A DNA stretch of 64,000 nt. Origin: Plutella xylostella (Eukaryota > Arthropoda > Insecta > Lepidoptera > Plutellidae). The translations under genes were made by a program, and so were the position numbers. The notes under the pieces were generated by a model, which searched no databases, was not told the origin of the DNA, and saw nothing but the letters and a program-made list of their open reading frames with translations. Numbering within the stretch: the stretch's first letter is position 1; every line of letters starts with the position of its first letter. Below are positions 32,060 to 43,620 of this stretch, piece after piece. The DNA lies in NCBI RefSeq assembly GCF_932276165.1, contig NC_063995.1, forward strand, positions 4,340,001-4,404,000, in the 5' to 3' direction.

Positions 32060-32440
32060 GCAGGTGTGCGCAGCGATGCAGGTGGGACAACACAGCCGCC
32101 AGGGCAGGAGTGCATGGCTGGGTCTATGCAGCGATGCAGGTAGCACAAACCGGTGGCCAGGGCCAGGACCGGGTGTACGCTGCGATGCAGGTGGCACAAA
32201 ACGGTGGCCAGGGCCAGGACCGGGTGTACAGCCGCCAGGGCAGGAGTGCATGGCTGGGTCTATGCAGCGATGCAGGTACCACAAACCGGTGGCCAGGGCC
32301 AGGACCGGGTGTACGCTGCGATGCAGGTGGCACGAGACGGCGGTCAGCGCAGGAGCACAGGGCCGGGTGTATGCTGCGATGCAGGTGCCACAAGACGGCG
32401 GCCAGCGCAGGAGCACAGGGCAGGGCAGTGCAGGTTACAC
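32060..32440. repeat. GC-rich minisatellite, six diverged units
   Basis: Units contain GCGATGCAGGT followed by ACAAACCGGTGGCCAGGGCC and AGGACCGGGTGTAC. The GCGATGCAGG core recurs at 32073, 32131, 32182, 32267, 32318 and 32376, spaced 58, 51, 85, 51 and 58 bp. The symmetric spacing suggests a higher-order duplication. It keeps several frames open on both strands (up to 218 codons), which is a by-product of the repeat rather than evidence of a gene. Confidence 0.85.
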
Positions 32441-33713
32441 GAAACTTCAATTTCACCGTATCGGCCTGCCTACCCTCAGCGGGTAGGTACCGGCGGATCA
32501 CATTAGTCGCCGCACATGCCACAATGTCCCAACATACTGAAACTCGGAGCCACGTGCTTCCTGTAAAAAATCCTATGACGGTCCTGGAAAGCTCCTGTTT
32601 GTAAAGCCTTACATAAGCTATAATCAAGTGCATTATTGTAATAGCAAAGTTTTTATCAACTGTTTTCTAAAAATATTAGAAATTGAGGGTAGAAAAATAT
32701 ATTTTTATTATTTTTTCCTGTATAAAATTAACATATGCTTTACTTAAAGCGGTCATTAATGTAAGTATCTAGCTCAAGCGCCACTAGTAGGACCGGAATA
32801 TGTGATCAATCATCACCACGACTATTGAATCGGACCCTACTGCGTGGGATAAAAACCCCAAGCGCCGGAGCATTATGACCAGTGGCTGAGCTTTTAAAAG
32901 CAGTAAATAATAGCATTTTACTCACGGCTTATCAACTCAAACCTTCGTTGCGAAATCCTCAGCAATGGCAGCAGCCGGCAGGCCCCGCGCCGCCTGGTCC
33001 GCATCACGCTACAGCTCCCGGCAGCGAGGACTCCGCAAATTCAATATTATATTTTTCCCCGTCGGAGCGAAGACGACGAGAACCGTGGCTACATTGAGCC
33101 ATTTTGCCGAAGTGTTCACTTCAAAAATCAAAAACCAACTGAGGCGCGCGGGCGACTCACTCTATTTATATAGGCACCCGCACCTTGCAAATTAAAGGTG
33201 GAGAGAAAAATGGATTTTATTTAACTGTCACTGTGACCCTTATGATGCCGAACACGGAGAAAGTCGAAACGCCATATCTCACAATGTTTAACTAGGTTTC
33301 AGATAGGCTCAGAATACATAATAAGTATATTTTAACTATACAATCTCATTTACAGTACAAGCCACACTGCCCACCTAGCTCACTTAATCGCTAGCAGGTG
33401 GTGTGACCTGCGCTTGAGACTAAAAACAGACAAGCAGGTGGATCCTGTCATGTGTATTGTTTGACTATGTGCAGATGAGCACATAGAAAAACATTTTGCA
33501 GATTTTGAGGATCCACTTAAAATGTGTAGTGCTCATTGAAAAATCCACAAATCACAGAAATATATAACTAGAGGCATTTAAAATGAAAGCGTTTTGTTTG
33601 GTGCTTCGTGTGTCCTCCACGAGGGAGAGAATGGAGGCGATGTTTTCACATATTTATATGCAAACTTATAAAATCATTAATTACAATTATAACAAAACAC
33701 TAGTTACAGCCAA

Positions 33714-36700
33714 TCATAAGAGCATTTCGGAGCTGCGTCCGTTGGTGTTGTGCAGCGGCGTGGTGCGGGCGCCGACGCGCGCCGTCCACTCGTACCACAC
33801 GCGCCGCGAGTCCACGCAGCGCCAGAACGTCGCCGTGATCGTGTCGCCCTTCGACACACGCAATGGGGTCTGAAATTAATATAAGAAGAATTATAATACT
33901 TGAATATGAACAGTCAAGTGTATTCCGGCATTACGGTCTGTGTGAAAATATGTAAAATGTATGTAAGTTTTGTATACATATACATGTATATATACATTTG
34001 TTTTGGGGAAAACTGTCTACCTATTGGGCTAATCATCTATCAGGAATCCAGCAGTGGTTGGAGAAAGATGGCAGAAGATATAATGTTCTTTTCGCGCTTA
34101 CTTGCAGAGGTAGATTATTGGATGATGATAAATAATAAATATCCCAACATTCACTCACCTGTATCGGTATGAAGACAGGGAACCACGATATCATGCCGGG
34201 GCTGTGCGTGGAGGGCACGATGCTGATCATCTCGTTGCCGAACAGCGAGCAGTCGAAGTACCCTCCGAAGCCGTGCATGACGTTGTCTTGAGTGACCTCC
34301 CACGAGACCGTGGCCGAGCGACGGTTGTCCGGCAGCGGCAGGTCCCTGTAGTCACGTATTTCTTCACCCTCGTTGCTTGTTATGCCTTTGGCTGGGTGCT
34401 CGAATGTGAAGACGGGCTGCAATAAAAAAGAATATTTTTTTGTTATGTATATGTGACGGAAACGGATGTCAAATGTGTGGCGCCACCTAGCGGTATGATC
34501 AGTTCTACCGATATGGTTCTGTGCGGGGGAAGAAAGCAGAAGCATCGCAAAAACGTCACCCTCAGGCCTCTCCATCGCAGTTGTACCATTTCGGACAGTA
34601 TGTGAGTTGCGGGCTCGCATCGCGTCCATTCACAGTGTTGTGCCCTATATCTAGATACCATATTCTAGTATTTTAACAACCATTCCAACCAACCTTAGTC
34701 TCTCCAATATCGTGTTTATTCTGCATATAAACGACCCATAGGGTCTCCAGGTTCTTCCGTTGCTGGGTCTGCCCCGCCGGGCCGGCGACGGCGCGCGCCG
34801 CGGCCCACAGCCGGGGCGAGCTCACGGGCGCCGCGTACGACGTGTAGGCGCAGGGGATGGAGATGCCGCCGGGTCGCAGCAGCCCCGCCGCGCCGTCCAG
34901 GCACTCGGGCGACAGCTCGTTGTCGCTCCATGAGCCTGGAGGGAGAAACAGGATTAATATTCGAGGAAAATGGGACTTTTCCGTGCAGGAAAATTTGGGA
35001 TAACCCTGAACTATTCGTATTAGGGATGCAGGTTGTGTTATTAGTCATTACAGATATGTATTTTATACTTGCAGGTCAGATTTAAACATGCTGAAGAGTC
35101 TTGAGTACCAGAAAGTATGTAGTGTTTATTTTCATTTGGGCTAAGATAGATAATTTAAATAAGAGGTCATGTTACGTTTTCAAATGTTGACTTACTTTTT
35201 TGCAAATCCATCCCTACCAGCTTTACATACAGTTAGATGAACCATCCACATACCTAGAAGCTCTGACACAATGATGTCAGCCTTGGGCGACAGGTTGATG
35301 TGTCGCATGTCGCCCGCGAACACGGAGACGTCGCGCCCGCGCCACGTCTCCCGCGCCTGCGCGCTCAGCACCACCACCGCGCACGGGTTCTTCTCCACCG
35401 CAACTACCTGTATTGTAATAAACAATATATTTGTGTTCTGTAAATGCTGCCGTTTACGAGACTTGGGCATTAATACCGAATTTTGCATATTTGATTGATT
35501 GTTTATTACTTTCAAGCATAAATTCTATGGTTATGGCTAATGATATGCATGAAGATGAACTTAAAATTTACCTTTTAGATTAACAAGGAGGAGTGGCTGT
35601 GTCAATTGTAAGCGTCGATTCACACGTACCAAAACCACACCACGTCGCAGCGACATAATATGGTCAAGCTGTGGTTACGTGTGAATAGTGTGGCAGCGGC
35701 TTTTTGCAGTTGCGTTGTGGCAGCAACAAAATGTCGATGTGGTTGTGTTGTCGCTGTCGTTGCGATGTGGTAACCACGTGGTCGTATGCAGTTAATAGGG
35801 AGAGGAGGTGGCCGACGCGACGTGGTTGCGATGTGGTATTACACAGGTGGTCGATAACAAGGCCAAAATGTGGCACGTGTGAATTGGATTATTCATTATG
35901 TAAGTATATAATCATGTTTTACCTTGACTTTAGTATGCGAGATGCTGGCGGCATTCAGCGTAGCCCGCACGAGCGGGCCGCGGCCGGCGCCCAGCACCAT
36001 CACCGTGAACTCCGGCTCGCTCGCCACGTTGTTGTTGTCTCCTTGCCCGTTGTCGGCCTGGTTCTCTTTATCCTCCACCTGAAAATGTCAATTTTTAGTG
36101 TGTAGATTGACATTGAATGTGGATCTACTTATCTACTACTCTTCTTTTATAATCAGCCCATAGTTATCCATGCTGGAGGATTTACAAGAGTTTGAGAACC
36201 CAAGGAGAGCTATACTCTATGTATCTTAACCTTTCCCATGCTACTACTGATGTTGACCATTATTTTATTTGTACATAAAATCTATTAAAATTTACCTGTG
36301 CTTCCTTTATTTTCTTCACATCTTTCAACTTTAGATGATTTAATGCTTTTGTAATAGCTTTCTGATACTGGTCATACTTTATAGGATCCTTTTCAAACAC
36401 ATAGTATGTGTGTGTGTCCAAGTTGTCTGCCAGTGGCTGCAGCGGTATCTGCAAGAAGTCTTCCCAACTAGAAAAAGAAATATTAATTTTTAGGTATGAG
36501 GTATGTTTGATTCTATTAAAGTTTAGAGTGTAAATAAATATATTTTGTGTTCATAAAATCTGTTCAAAATCCCATGGGATCACCAACTAACATAACATTT
36601 GATGTGCTACATTATGTGGCCATATCTCATACATACCCTCTGGCATAAGTGAGCATGGGATCGTCAGCTTGGTGCGGTCTCCTCTGCCACATGTGGTACA

Positions 36701-37828
36701 GGAACTGCATGTAGTACTCCAGGTTGGACCGACGAGCGCCGCTCACTATCACCTGCGCATCTCGCTCCACCAGACTTATCAGCAGGTCTTGGTGGCGTCT
36801 TGTTAGCACTGGGTATCTGAAAGTTGTGCCATGGTTAAAGACTGCAAATGGATAATAGTATATAAATGGATATAATATACTTATACAGAGTGGACTTAGT
36901 CAGTGATATTTCTGTTAGCCTTTACTTGCCAGGTGCATGTAAGTTGCCATTTTAGAGCTGGTTTCATATTGAAAGTTTCTCAGTATCAAGTGTACATTTA
37001 TGGGAACAGTACCTACTGATAAAACTCCACTCTGCATATAACAATCTTAATGGTTTAAATCAACAAACCCTTTCTTGTTATTATGAAAGATTGATGTTGG
37101 CACAATGACTGCTCTGACCGGCTCGCCCAGCCATCGCTTCAGAAGTGGCTCTGGTGGCAGGTCCCCGGACAACTCCAGCACAACCCCGACTCTCTTGTCC
37201 CACTCCATTCGCTCATGGAACATGGACCACCACTGCCACGGCTCTTCCCATGGTTCTTCACTGTCTTCCTTGCCTTGGCTTTGGCAGTTTTGGTAAGTCC
37301 TATTGCAAACCATGGGTATTCTCGCCCATATCAGAGATGGGTGATGGCTGAAAATGTAAAAATAGTTCATTTAATTCATAATACTTCAAATTAAATAAAT
37401 TCTAAGTGATGGTAAGAAACTAACCTTGTTTCATAATAAGTGTGAAGGATTCTAGCTAAGTTAGAAGAGTTTCTTCCGTGTAGGTTCAGCATGATGGCGG
37501 GCAGGCCGAGGCCGCGGCAGTAGGCGAGCTCCTCCAGCAGGCAGTCCTCGTGCCGCTGCCGCGCCACGGCCGACGGCGCGTCCACGTCCAGGTACGGGGA
37601 CAACTTCCCCACAATCCTGACTGTCCAATCTTGAGGGCAGAGCAGCATATCTGACCGAGTGAAGCCTGCAACTCCACTGCTCGACAAGACATGGTGTCTA
37701 CGGAAACGTGGGTGAACTATCGGAGACACTATAAATGAATAATCTGCGTGAAGGGCTTCCGTAAGACAAGCTTGCAAATCCGGTGTAGCGGAATACTCTA
37801 ACCCACAGGATAGCGACACAGCAGTCAT
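33714..37828 (-). CDS. Prmt5: Protein arginine N-methyltransferase 5 (capsuleen homologue)
   Basis: Nine minus-strand exons join in phase: 37828-37425, 37347-37069, 36816-36637, 36467-36296, 36078-35923, 35407-35254, 34935-34694, 34416-34159, 33869-33714, giving about 666 residues. PRMT5 adds symmetric dimethyl marks to arginines of Sm proteins and histones, usually with MEP50. The N-terminal TIM-barrel half ends near residue 290. The SAM-binding loop VLGAGRGP is at about 373-380, the acidic double-E region begins SELLGSWSDNELSPECLD at about 445, and the beta-barrel includes the family block THSPGMISWFPVFIPI. All key motifs are intact. The start is in an ideal context (CCAAAATG). Exon 2 ends at an unusual GTTTGT donor. 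It ends only about 380 bp from the promoter-bearing inverted arm and could be read toward by it. Confidence 0.97.
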
Positions 37829-39236
37829 TTTGGTAACAATATTAGTGCACAAACATAAAAAAGAAAGAAATTAAATTAAAGTGCGGAGGAGAGAAAATGC
37901 TGCCGGCTTGTCAAAATACTAACATACACAGATTAAAAATTTATATTAAGACAGACACAGAAAATTCTTATGTTTCATTTACACGCGAGATTTAATTTTC
38001 TGGTTTAGATTAGAATACAACTTGTGCAGAGATAACGTGGTTTATAGGTAGGATAATATTTTTTCATCTGGTAACATTATTTTTTTTCTTATTTGCATGT
38101 TGGTAATACCGTATATGGTCGTTGTCTATGGCCAGCTGTCCATACACAGCTCGAAATATTCGTTACTTATTTTCTTATTAGAATAAGTACTCGTTATCAC
38201 GGATTACTTTTGTTGATAGAATGGCTTGATGCGGTGTGGCGGCATGATTGTAGGTGGAGCCCTTAGGACGGTACCGGTAGGCGGCATGCTCAGCGAAATA
38301 GAGTATCACTTAGCGAGTAGCATAGCAAAACAAACGTTCTAAAATCTTCCCCTCTATTACTTTACTCTTTGCTTAGGACCGTCCGCACGTCCACACCAAA
38401 GAACATAAGTAGGTAGGTACTTCTCTAACGAGAAGGTCCGCACCAATAAACATTAAGTACTTCACTGATACACGCTGAGCGACTAGCTACAACAGGCGCC
38501 AAGCGCGCAGCGCCTCGAAATTCTCATAAATGATAGTTTTACTAAGATACTCTGTTAGCTCTAAACAATAGATACCCATTTTCACATGCCAGTGCTCGAA
38601 ACTCCATTTGAATGGAGCTCTAATGCCCTTATAATTTTAAAGGCTCTTTGATAACATGTAACAGTTAGAGTAAATAGCACCCTGTATCATTGACATACGT
38701 TTTATGTTAGTTAGTACTTACATGAAACATTTCAATAATCAATGATAATGGTCATGGATCACTATTATTTTTGTCAAAGATATGAGAAGAAAATATAAGA
38801 TAGTTGTTGTGCTAACAAATATTATTTCTATATTCATACTTAATAGGTCCAAACAAGTAGATGGAGTGGTTTGTTAGTTTGACAAGGTACAAAAGTGTTA
38901 TATGCATACCTATAGCTTCAACTTCAGGCCAATCTACTTGTTTGGACCAAGCTTACTATAATAAAACATACCTAATATTTTTTATTAACAGCATGTTTAT
39001 TAAGTTATATATTCCAACTAACTAAAGTCATAAAACACATAACTTTCTCACAGCATCCTAAATAACATACCCTAACAGACATTAAATCTAATAAAATAGG
39101 ATTTGTAGCGGTATAAGGCTATATATGTATACTCTTATCAAATTATTAAGATACATAATGATATAGTTTATACACCAGTTTGGGCTGCACAGTTATGTAA
39201 ATAATACTATGGTTTCCTCTCAGTGTCAAGCCGATA
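37829..39236. other. Intergenic DNA between Prmt5 and Ctr1, with a small fold-back
   Basis: It contains the Prmt5 5' UTR and promoter and the 3' UTR of the copper transporter gene. At 38848-38952 is a small inverted repeat (GGTCCAAACAAGTAGATGG... and CCAATCTACTTGTTTGGACC). No other coding or structured element was recognised. Confidence 0.5.
38848..38952. repeat. Small fold-back element
   Basis: Arms of about 20 bp, AGGTCCAAACAAGTAGAT and its near inverse ATCTACTTGTTTGGACC, with about 65 bp between. The loop is unique sequence. Too short to assign to a family. Confidence 0.65.
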
Positions 39237-41263
39237 TCAATGACAATGCTCAGTGAAGTCCACTACAACAGATTCCCGCCATCCAAACAGGAAGTACCCA
39301 GTAGCCGATCCCATCACCACGGCGACACACAGCCACACGTTGTATGTCATGAACACCAACATCAGCATGTAACTGACCAGTACTTGTACTCCATGCAAGC
39401 CTGTTTGCCAAACATGTGCTGCACTTAACATGCGGGGTCTGAAAAAAAAAAACATTATCAGGCTATCCGAAAATTAAATAACTATTCAAGGTTAATTATG
39501 TATACAGCATTAGTTATCTTATCATTATCCCTTTATCTATTCAAGTGTTTTCCTCTTTCTAAATCACAACATTAGAAAATTATGCATGGGTAGCTGATTA
39601 CCATTAAGTACATAAATTAATTGAATTAAAATGGATGTATTCACTTACACATTTCGCTCAAGAACATGTGGCACTGGCCTGGAAATGAACAATGTGTATT
39701 GTTAGTAGGTGGTAGGTACAATCGGTTTCTAAACAAAACTATATTTTAACCCTTAACCAGGTAGTGTACCATTCAAGACCACATTATTTTGAAGTTTAGT
39801 ACATTGAGTTATGAGCTGAAAGCAATGAAAAAAAGCTAATTTTAAAGTAGCTAAGCCTGGTTAAGGTTTAAAGGGCTTTCATACTTACTGTATAACTGTG
39901 GGGTCGTCAGGACTGCAGACATTGGCGACTCCCTTGTGAGACGGTGACACGGCACAGTACTGAAGCCCTGCATATGTTTTCCATAACAAATGTTTCCTAT
40001 AATATTTTAGCCTGAAATGAATGTAACATGACCCATTAAATATATACTTTAGTGTGCATTTTATTAACCACACAAAAAAACCTTCACAGAATATGCGCTT
40101 ATTGAAGTGAATAAGTTTAATTACCAATATACCAATGAATGGACTGATTTTTCAATGGTCAAATGAGTTATTTATTCTACTCTGATAACATTTATCTGTT
40201 GTTAGTTACTTACCCTTCATATAATAAGGCCATAATAAATATTGCAAGAAAGGAGCCAATGAATTCACCAACACCGTGACAACTCCACCAAGAGAACAGG
40301 ATAGTCTCCATGTAGCCACCATGGAACTATAATAGATCCAAACAAATAATTGATCAGGTTAGGTTATTTGTTTATTAATTGTCTTGCTATGCAGAATATG
40401 TACAGAAAGTGACAAACATTGATTTAAGATCTAAGTTGAAAGCTCTTTTGTGCACTCAGCATAATGAGTATGTAATTATAGTGTCTTGTTATAAATTATG
40501 AAATTTGAACTTACAGTCATGGACATGTTGTGTTGCATTGCATGGCCGGCGTGTGAGCCGCTGTGGTCATGACTAGCTTGCAAATGAAGTGAGTGATCCA
40601 TGGGGTCCTGAGAAACAAGATTATAATCAATTAATCCTAACTAATATTATAAATGCGAAAGTAACTGTGTCTGTCTGTCTGTCTGTTACTCTTTCACGCA
40701 AAAACTACTGAACGGATTTGAATGAAATTTGGTATACATACGGTCTAGATCCTGGGAAAGAACATAGGCTACTTTTTATCCCGGAATTCCCACGGGAAAA
40801 CTTTTTAAGGCGAAGCGAAGCGCGCGGGGACAGCTAGTTATTAATAAAATTGAAAATCTATGTCTACAGAATGTTATACACAAAATAAATAATGTGTCAC
40901 TTACACTTTGAGCACCTAAACTAAAGTAATGAGCAGTGAGTAGCACTAGCACTGGACTAGTAACAACAAAAAACTAATGACTACATTTATTGTACTGACA
41001 GAAACTGTGTCAACAGAGAATATTAATAGGCACTGATAGGCTGTTATGCAAGTAATAATGTTTAGTTAAATGGTCAAGTAGGTATGTGAAGAAAAGCACA
41101 TTATGAACATGATTGTTTTAAACATAATGTCACAACCTTCACTCTCCAGACTTACATTCATATTATGTATGTGGGTTGTGTTTACAGATGTGCCATGTCC
41201 TCCGTGTCCCATATGGACACTGTGATTCATTGCTGCATGATTTATATGTTCCATGTGATCCAT
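39237..41263 (-). CDS. Ctr1: High-affinity copper uptake protein (CTR1 family)
   Basis: Six minus-strand coding exons join in phase: 41263-41156, 40607-40515, 40326-40214, 40011-39889, 39678-39649, 39438-39237, giving about 222 residues. CTR1 trimers carry Cu(I) across the plasma membrane. The extracellular N-terminus is Met/His-rich (MDHMEHINHAAMNHSVHMGH, later HAGHAMQHNMSM). TM1 follows ILFSWWSCHGVGEF. TM2 carries the pore M-x3-M motif (MLVFM), TM3 has G-x3-G (GSATG), and the protein ends in HCH, the classic cytosolic copper-binding tail. One exon is only 30 bp (39649-39678). An acceptor just before the start (CTTTCAG, about 41276) shows an upstream 5' UTR exon. Intron 1 holds a reversed dispersed repeat at 40639-40838. 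The symbol is a family name; which insect paralogue (A, B or C) it matches is not determined. Confidence 0.95.
40639..40838 (-). mobile_element. Dispersed lepidopteran repeat, copy 2 (reversed), in Ctr1 intron 1
   Basis: Inverse of the 22898-23092 repeat: it runs from CTAATATTATAAATGCGAAA through a GTCT microsatellite to GGGGACAGCTAGT. Because the host gene is also on the minus strand, the repeat is in the sense orientation of the transcript. Confidence 0.85.
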
Positions 41264-42292
41264 TATCAAATATCTGAAAGGAAAATATCTTATTTAAAGC
41301 ACTGTAACTTCGCAAATTGAATAGAATTACATGAAAGGAATATTTATGGACAACCAAACTGGCTAGATTCTGAGTACTGTATGAAATTAAATTCAATGGG
41401 TTACTGCAATATAAGTTATGAATTAAAAGTTTACTAAACAAATGTGTGAATTCAAAATAAAGATTTCATTGTGCTATATTTCTGCACTGTTGAAGCCAAA
41501 ATGTAAATTATATATTTATAAAAAATGTAACAATAGTCTGAAAGTAATAAAGTTAAGTGTGATCTCTCATATTTACATATATGAAGTGCTTACCTATACA
41601 AGTATGAGGTCAAATAAAGTAACTTTTATCTAGGTAGGTATTATGTACTTACTTGAAAATTAATTTATGCCAAGCCAATCAATTAACTATAACTGAGTAG
41701 AAGTAATATTAAAGTTAATACGTAGAGAGAGGGAGTTAGTCGTGAGTTGTAACTATCGAGCAATGATTATATCACGCAAAAGTACATTCACTTATTGCCT
41801 ACTTTAGATAAGTACCTAACCACCTCTACTAAACATTTGACAATGAATTTAAGCCCGAGGGGGTATCGAACGTTTACAGCATAACTGGAACATGTTCGAA
41901 AAATAAGTAAATAAAAATATTTTACATAATAATACCTCCTGAAAGATATTGTACAGGAAGGGACAGAAAACATTAAACTTAAGTATACTTACACAAAATT
42001 TACGAGAGCTTAAGCCAAACTTTAATTAATAGTATTCTGCTAATACAAATGCAATTTCAAAAAGTAAACAAATCTACAAAATAATACAAAATAGTGGAAG
42101 AATAGTATTTTTTGCTGAAACTGAAAGACTGAAACCCGTCACCTAATCACCTTTACTATTTTTTACGAAAACTGTCACTGTCAGATGTCAGTGTCAAGTC
42201 TTCAAGGCCGTCACCGTCGCTCATTGTTCGTCTTCTAGGTAGTCTGTGTTCGAGTCTGTGTTCCAGTCTGTGGAGGCCAAGGACTTTTTATC
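41264..42292. other. 5' region of Ctr1 and intergenic DNA
   Basis: Probably holds the Ctr1 5' UTR exon and promoter. A candidate transcription start is around 42.0-42.25 kb, where base composition becomes less AT-rich, but no motif decides it. No other gene was seen. Confidence 0.4.
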
Positions 42293-42414
42293 ATGGGAAC
42301 CAGTTCGTTGGGCCGGTTACGCAGCTTGAGACGGAGGTGGCGATGGCGATGGCGGGATGACCTCGTCAAATATTTGCCGGATTGGGAGGTAGCTGCATTG
42401 AATCGGGATGAGTG
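42293..42414 (+). mobile_element. LINE reverse-transcriptase C-terminal tail fragment
   Basis: A short frame reads MGTSSLGRLRSLRRRWRW, then DDLVKYLPDWEVAALNRDE and a stop. The R-R-W-x-DDL...W...A..R pattern is the usual C-terminal tail of many insect non-LTR retrotransposon polyproteins. Only the last 40 or so codons survive. Confidence 0.55.
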
Positions 42415-42547
42415 AAAACTACTGACTATCTAAAAAAAAGAAGCCGTTATTATCCTGAGCTATGCAGTCACAGAACACATTTACTCTAGCCTAGCGAGTA
42501 TGCAGTGCTCGAGAGCTCGATAATGTTACTATGCGAGATAAATAATA

Positions 42548-42700
42548 TTTCGACCGTTGAGGGATTTTCCACCATAGACAACACCTACGTAAAAAACCGA
42601 CCCTAGATGGCGCTAGTACAACCTTCATACTAACAGCATTTTATTTTAATGGTTTTAATGACCGGTCCTGGATTTGAGTCCTTTTGAGACAACCCAAAAA
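42548..42700 (+). repeat. Dispersed repeat containing AGATGGCGCTAG
   Basis: Plus-strand relative of 29530-29690. It shares the CCATAGACAAC, TAGATGGCGCTAGTA and GATTTGAGTCCTTT landmarks with that copy. Non-coding. Confidence 0.6.
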
Positions 42701-42959
42701 TGCTAGTTAGTTCCATAGTTAATAGCAGTATAATAAAAATAAAAATGTATTTGAGAAATAAATAATCTACTTAGTTACAGTGAAACTATAAAGTCCTGAA
42801 ATTAAATGAGGGCGCAGCTATCTTTCATGTAGCAAAACAAAAGTGACTTTGATACTTGAAATTTTGCCTGTGACTACCTACCCTATTTCTGTATTTAAAA
42901 ACAACTTACCATCCACAAAAAAGCTCATTATTCAAGCTAGAAGGTGTTAATATGAAGGC

Positions 42960-43620
42960 TAATAGTGAAACCAATAAATATTTATTTAGATAACGTTATT
43001 ACAACTGTATAAAATATCCGGATTTGTTGATGAAGGGGACACATACTAAAACCATCAATTTCTCTTTTTAGACGGCCTGTTCTGTTTCTTCCAGGAGTTA
43101 GAAATATTCCATTATAGAGCCCTCTTTTGCAATATGCCAGACGGTACTGTCCGATACTCCTATAAAATAAAATAAAAAATGCTTATTTGAAACTATCCTT
43201 AAGTTAAAAAAAACAGAGTTACAGAATGAGAATTTAGTGAGTAAACAAAAAATATAACTTCAAGTATCAAAATGTTATGGTTTGACTCAACTTAAACCAG
43301 CTCAAACCTACAAGCAGCGGTATGTAAACAATGTTCGACTTGGGCTTTAAACCTAGGTTTATTGATAAATGAAGCGTTGGTACTAATAAAATATGAATTA
43401 TTACAATTTGTACAATGTTACATACCCGTCATAGACGCTGTACGAGCGAAAACATCCTCCAAATTCGACCAAATGTGTCTAGCTTCATGTTCCGCTAAAC
43501 ATTGTATATAAACTCGATGAATAACTTCCCTAGCTTGACTACGAATATTTTTCTTCTTCCTCCTAATTGCAAACAAGCGTAAATAGTTGTTTTTATCTAG
43601 ATTATCCTAATAATTAATAA
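42960..43620 (-). pseudogene. Degraded transposase N-terminal region (helix-turn-helix type)
   Basis: On the minus strand an exon-like stretch (about 43575-43432) reads RRKKKNIRSQAREVIHRVYI, then EHEARHIWSNLEDVFARTASMTG. Across an intron with GTATGT..ATAG borders it continues VSDSTVWHIAKEG (43164 down). A one-base frameshift then separates the continuation TPGRNRTGRLKREIDGF and FSMCPLHQQIRIFY. This order (basic helix, RTA-x2-TGVS-x2-TV, TPGKxR, LDDFD-like) resembles the N-terminal DNA-binding part of insect DDE transposases. The catalytic part is absent. Confidence 0.6.

Larger units (their letters stand above)
27359..33330. mobile_element. Large (about 6 kb) composite or degraded DNA transposon with long inverted arms
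   Basis: The arms 27359-27530 and 33136-33307 are identical in inverse orientation over about 172 bp by eye. A second left terminus (TCTGAGCCTATCTGAAACCT, 27620-27662) matches the extreme right end. Between them are a THAP-domain fragment (28825-29166), a minisatellite (32060-32440), several other repeats and no intact transposase. THAP domains are typical of P-element-type and related transposases, so a decayed P-like element is a reasonable guess. I cannot exclude that unrelated DNA became trapped between two copies of a smaller element. It separates Coq4 from Prmt5. Confidence 0.55.

Noticed and set aside
31948..32604. 218-codon open frame, plus overlapping long frames on both strands
   Set aside because: They span the minisatellite, where repetition keeps several frames open at once. 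Composition is Gly/Arg/Gln repeats with no domain, and there are no splice or start features.
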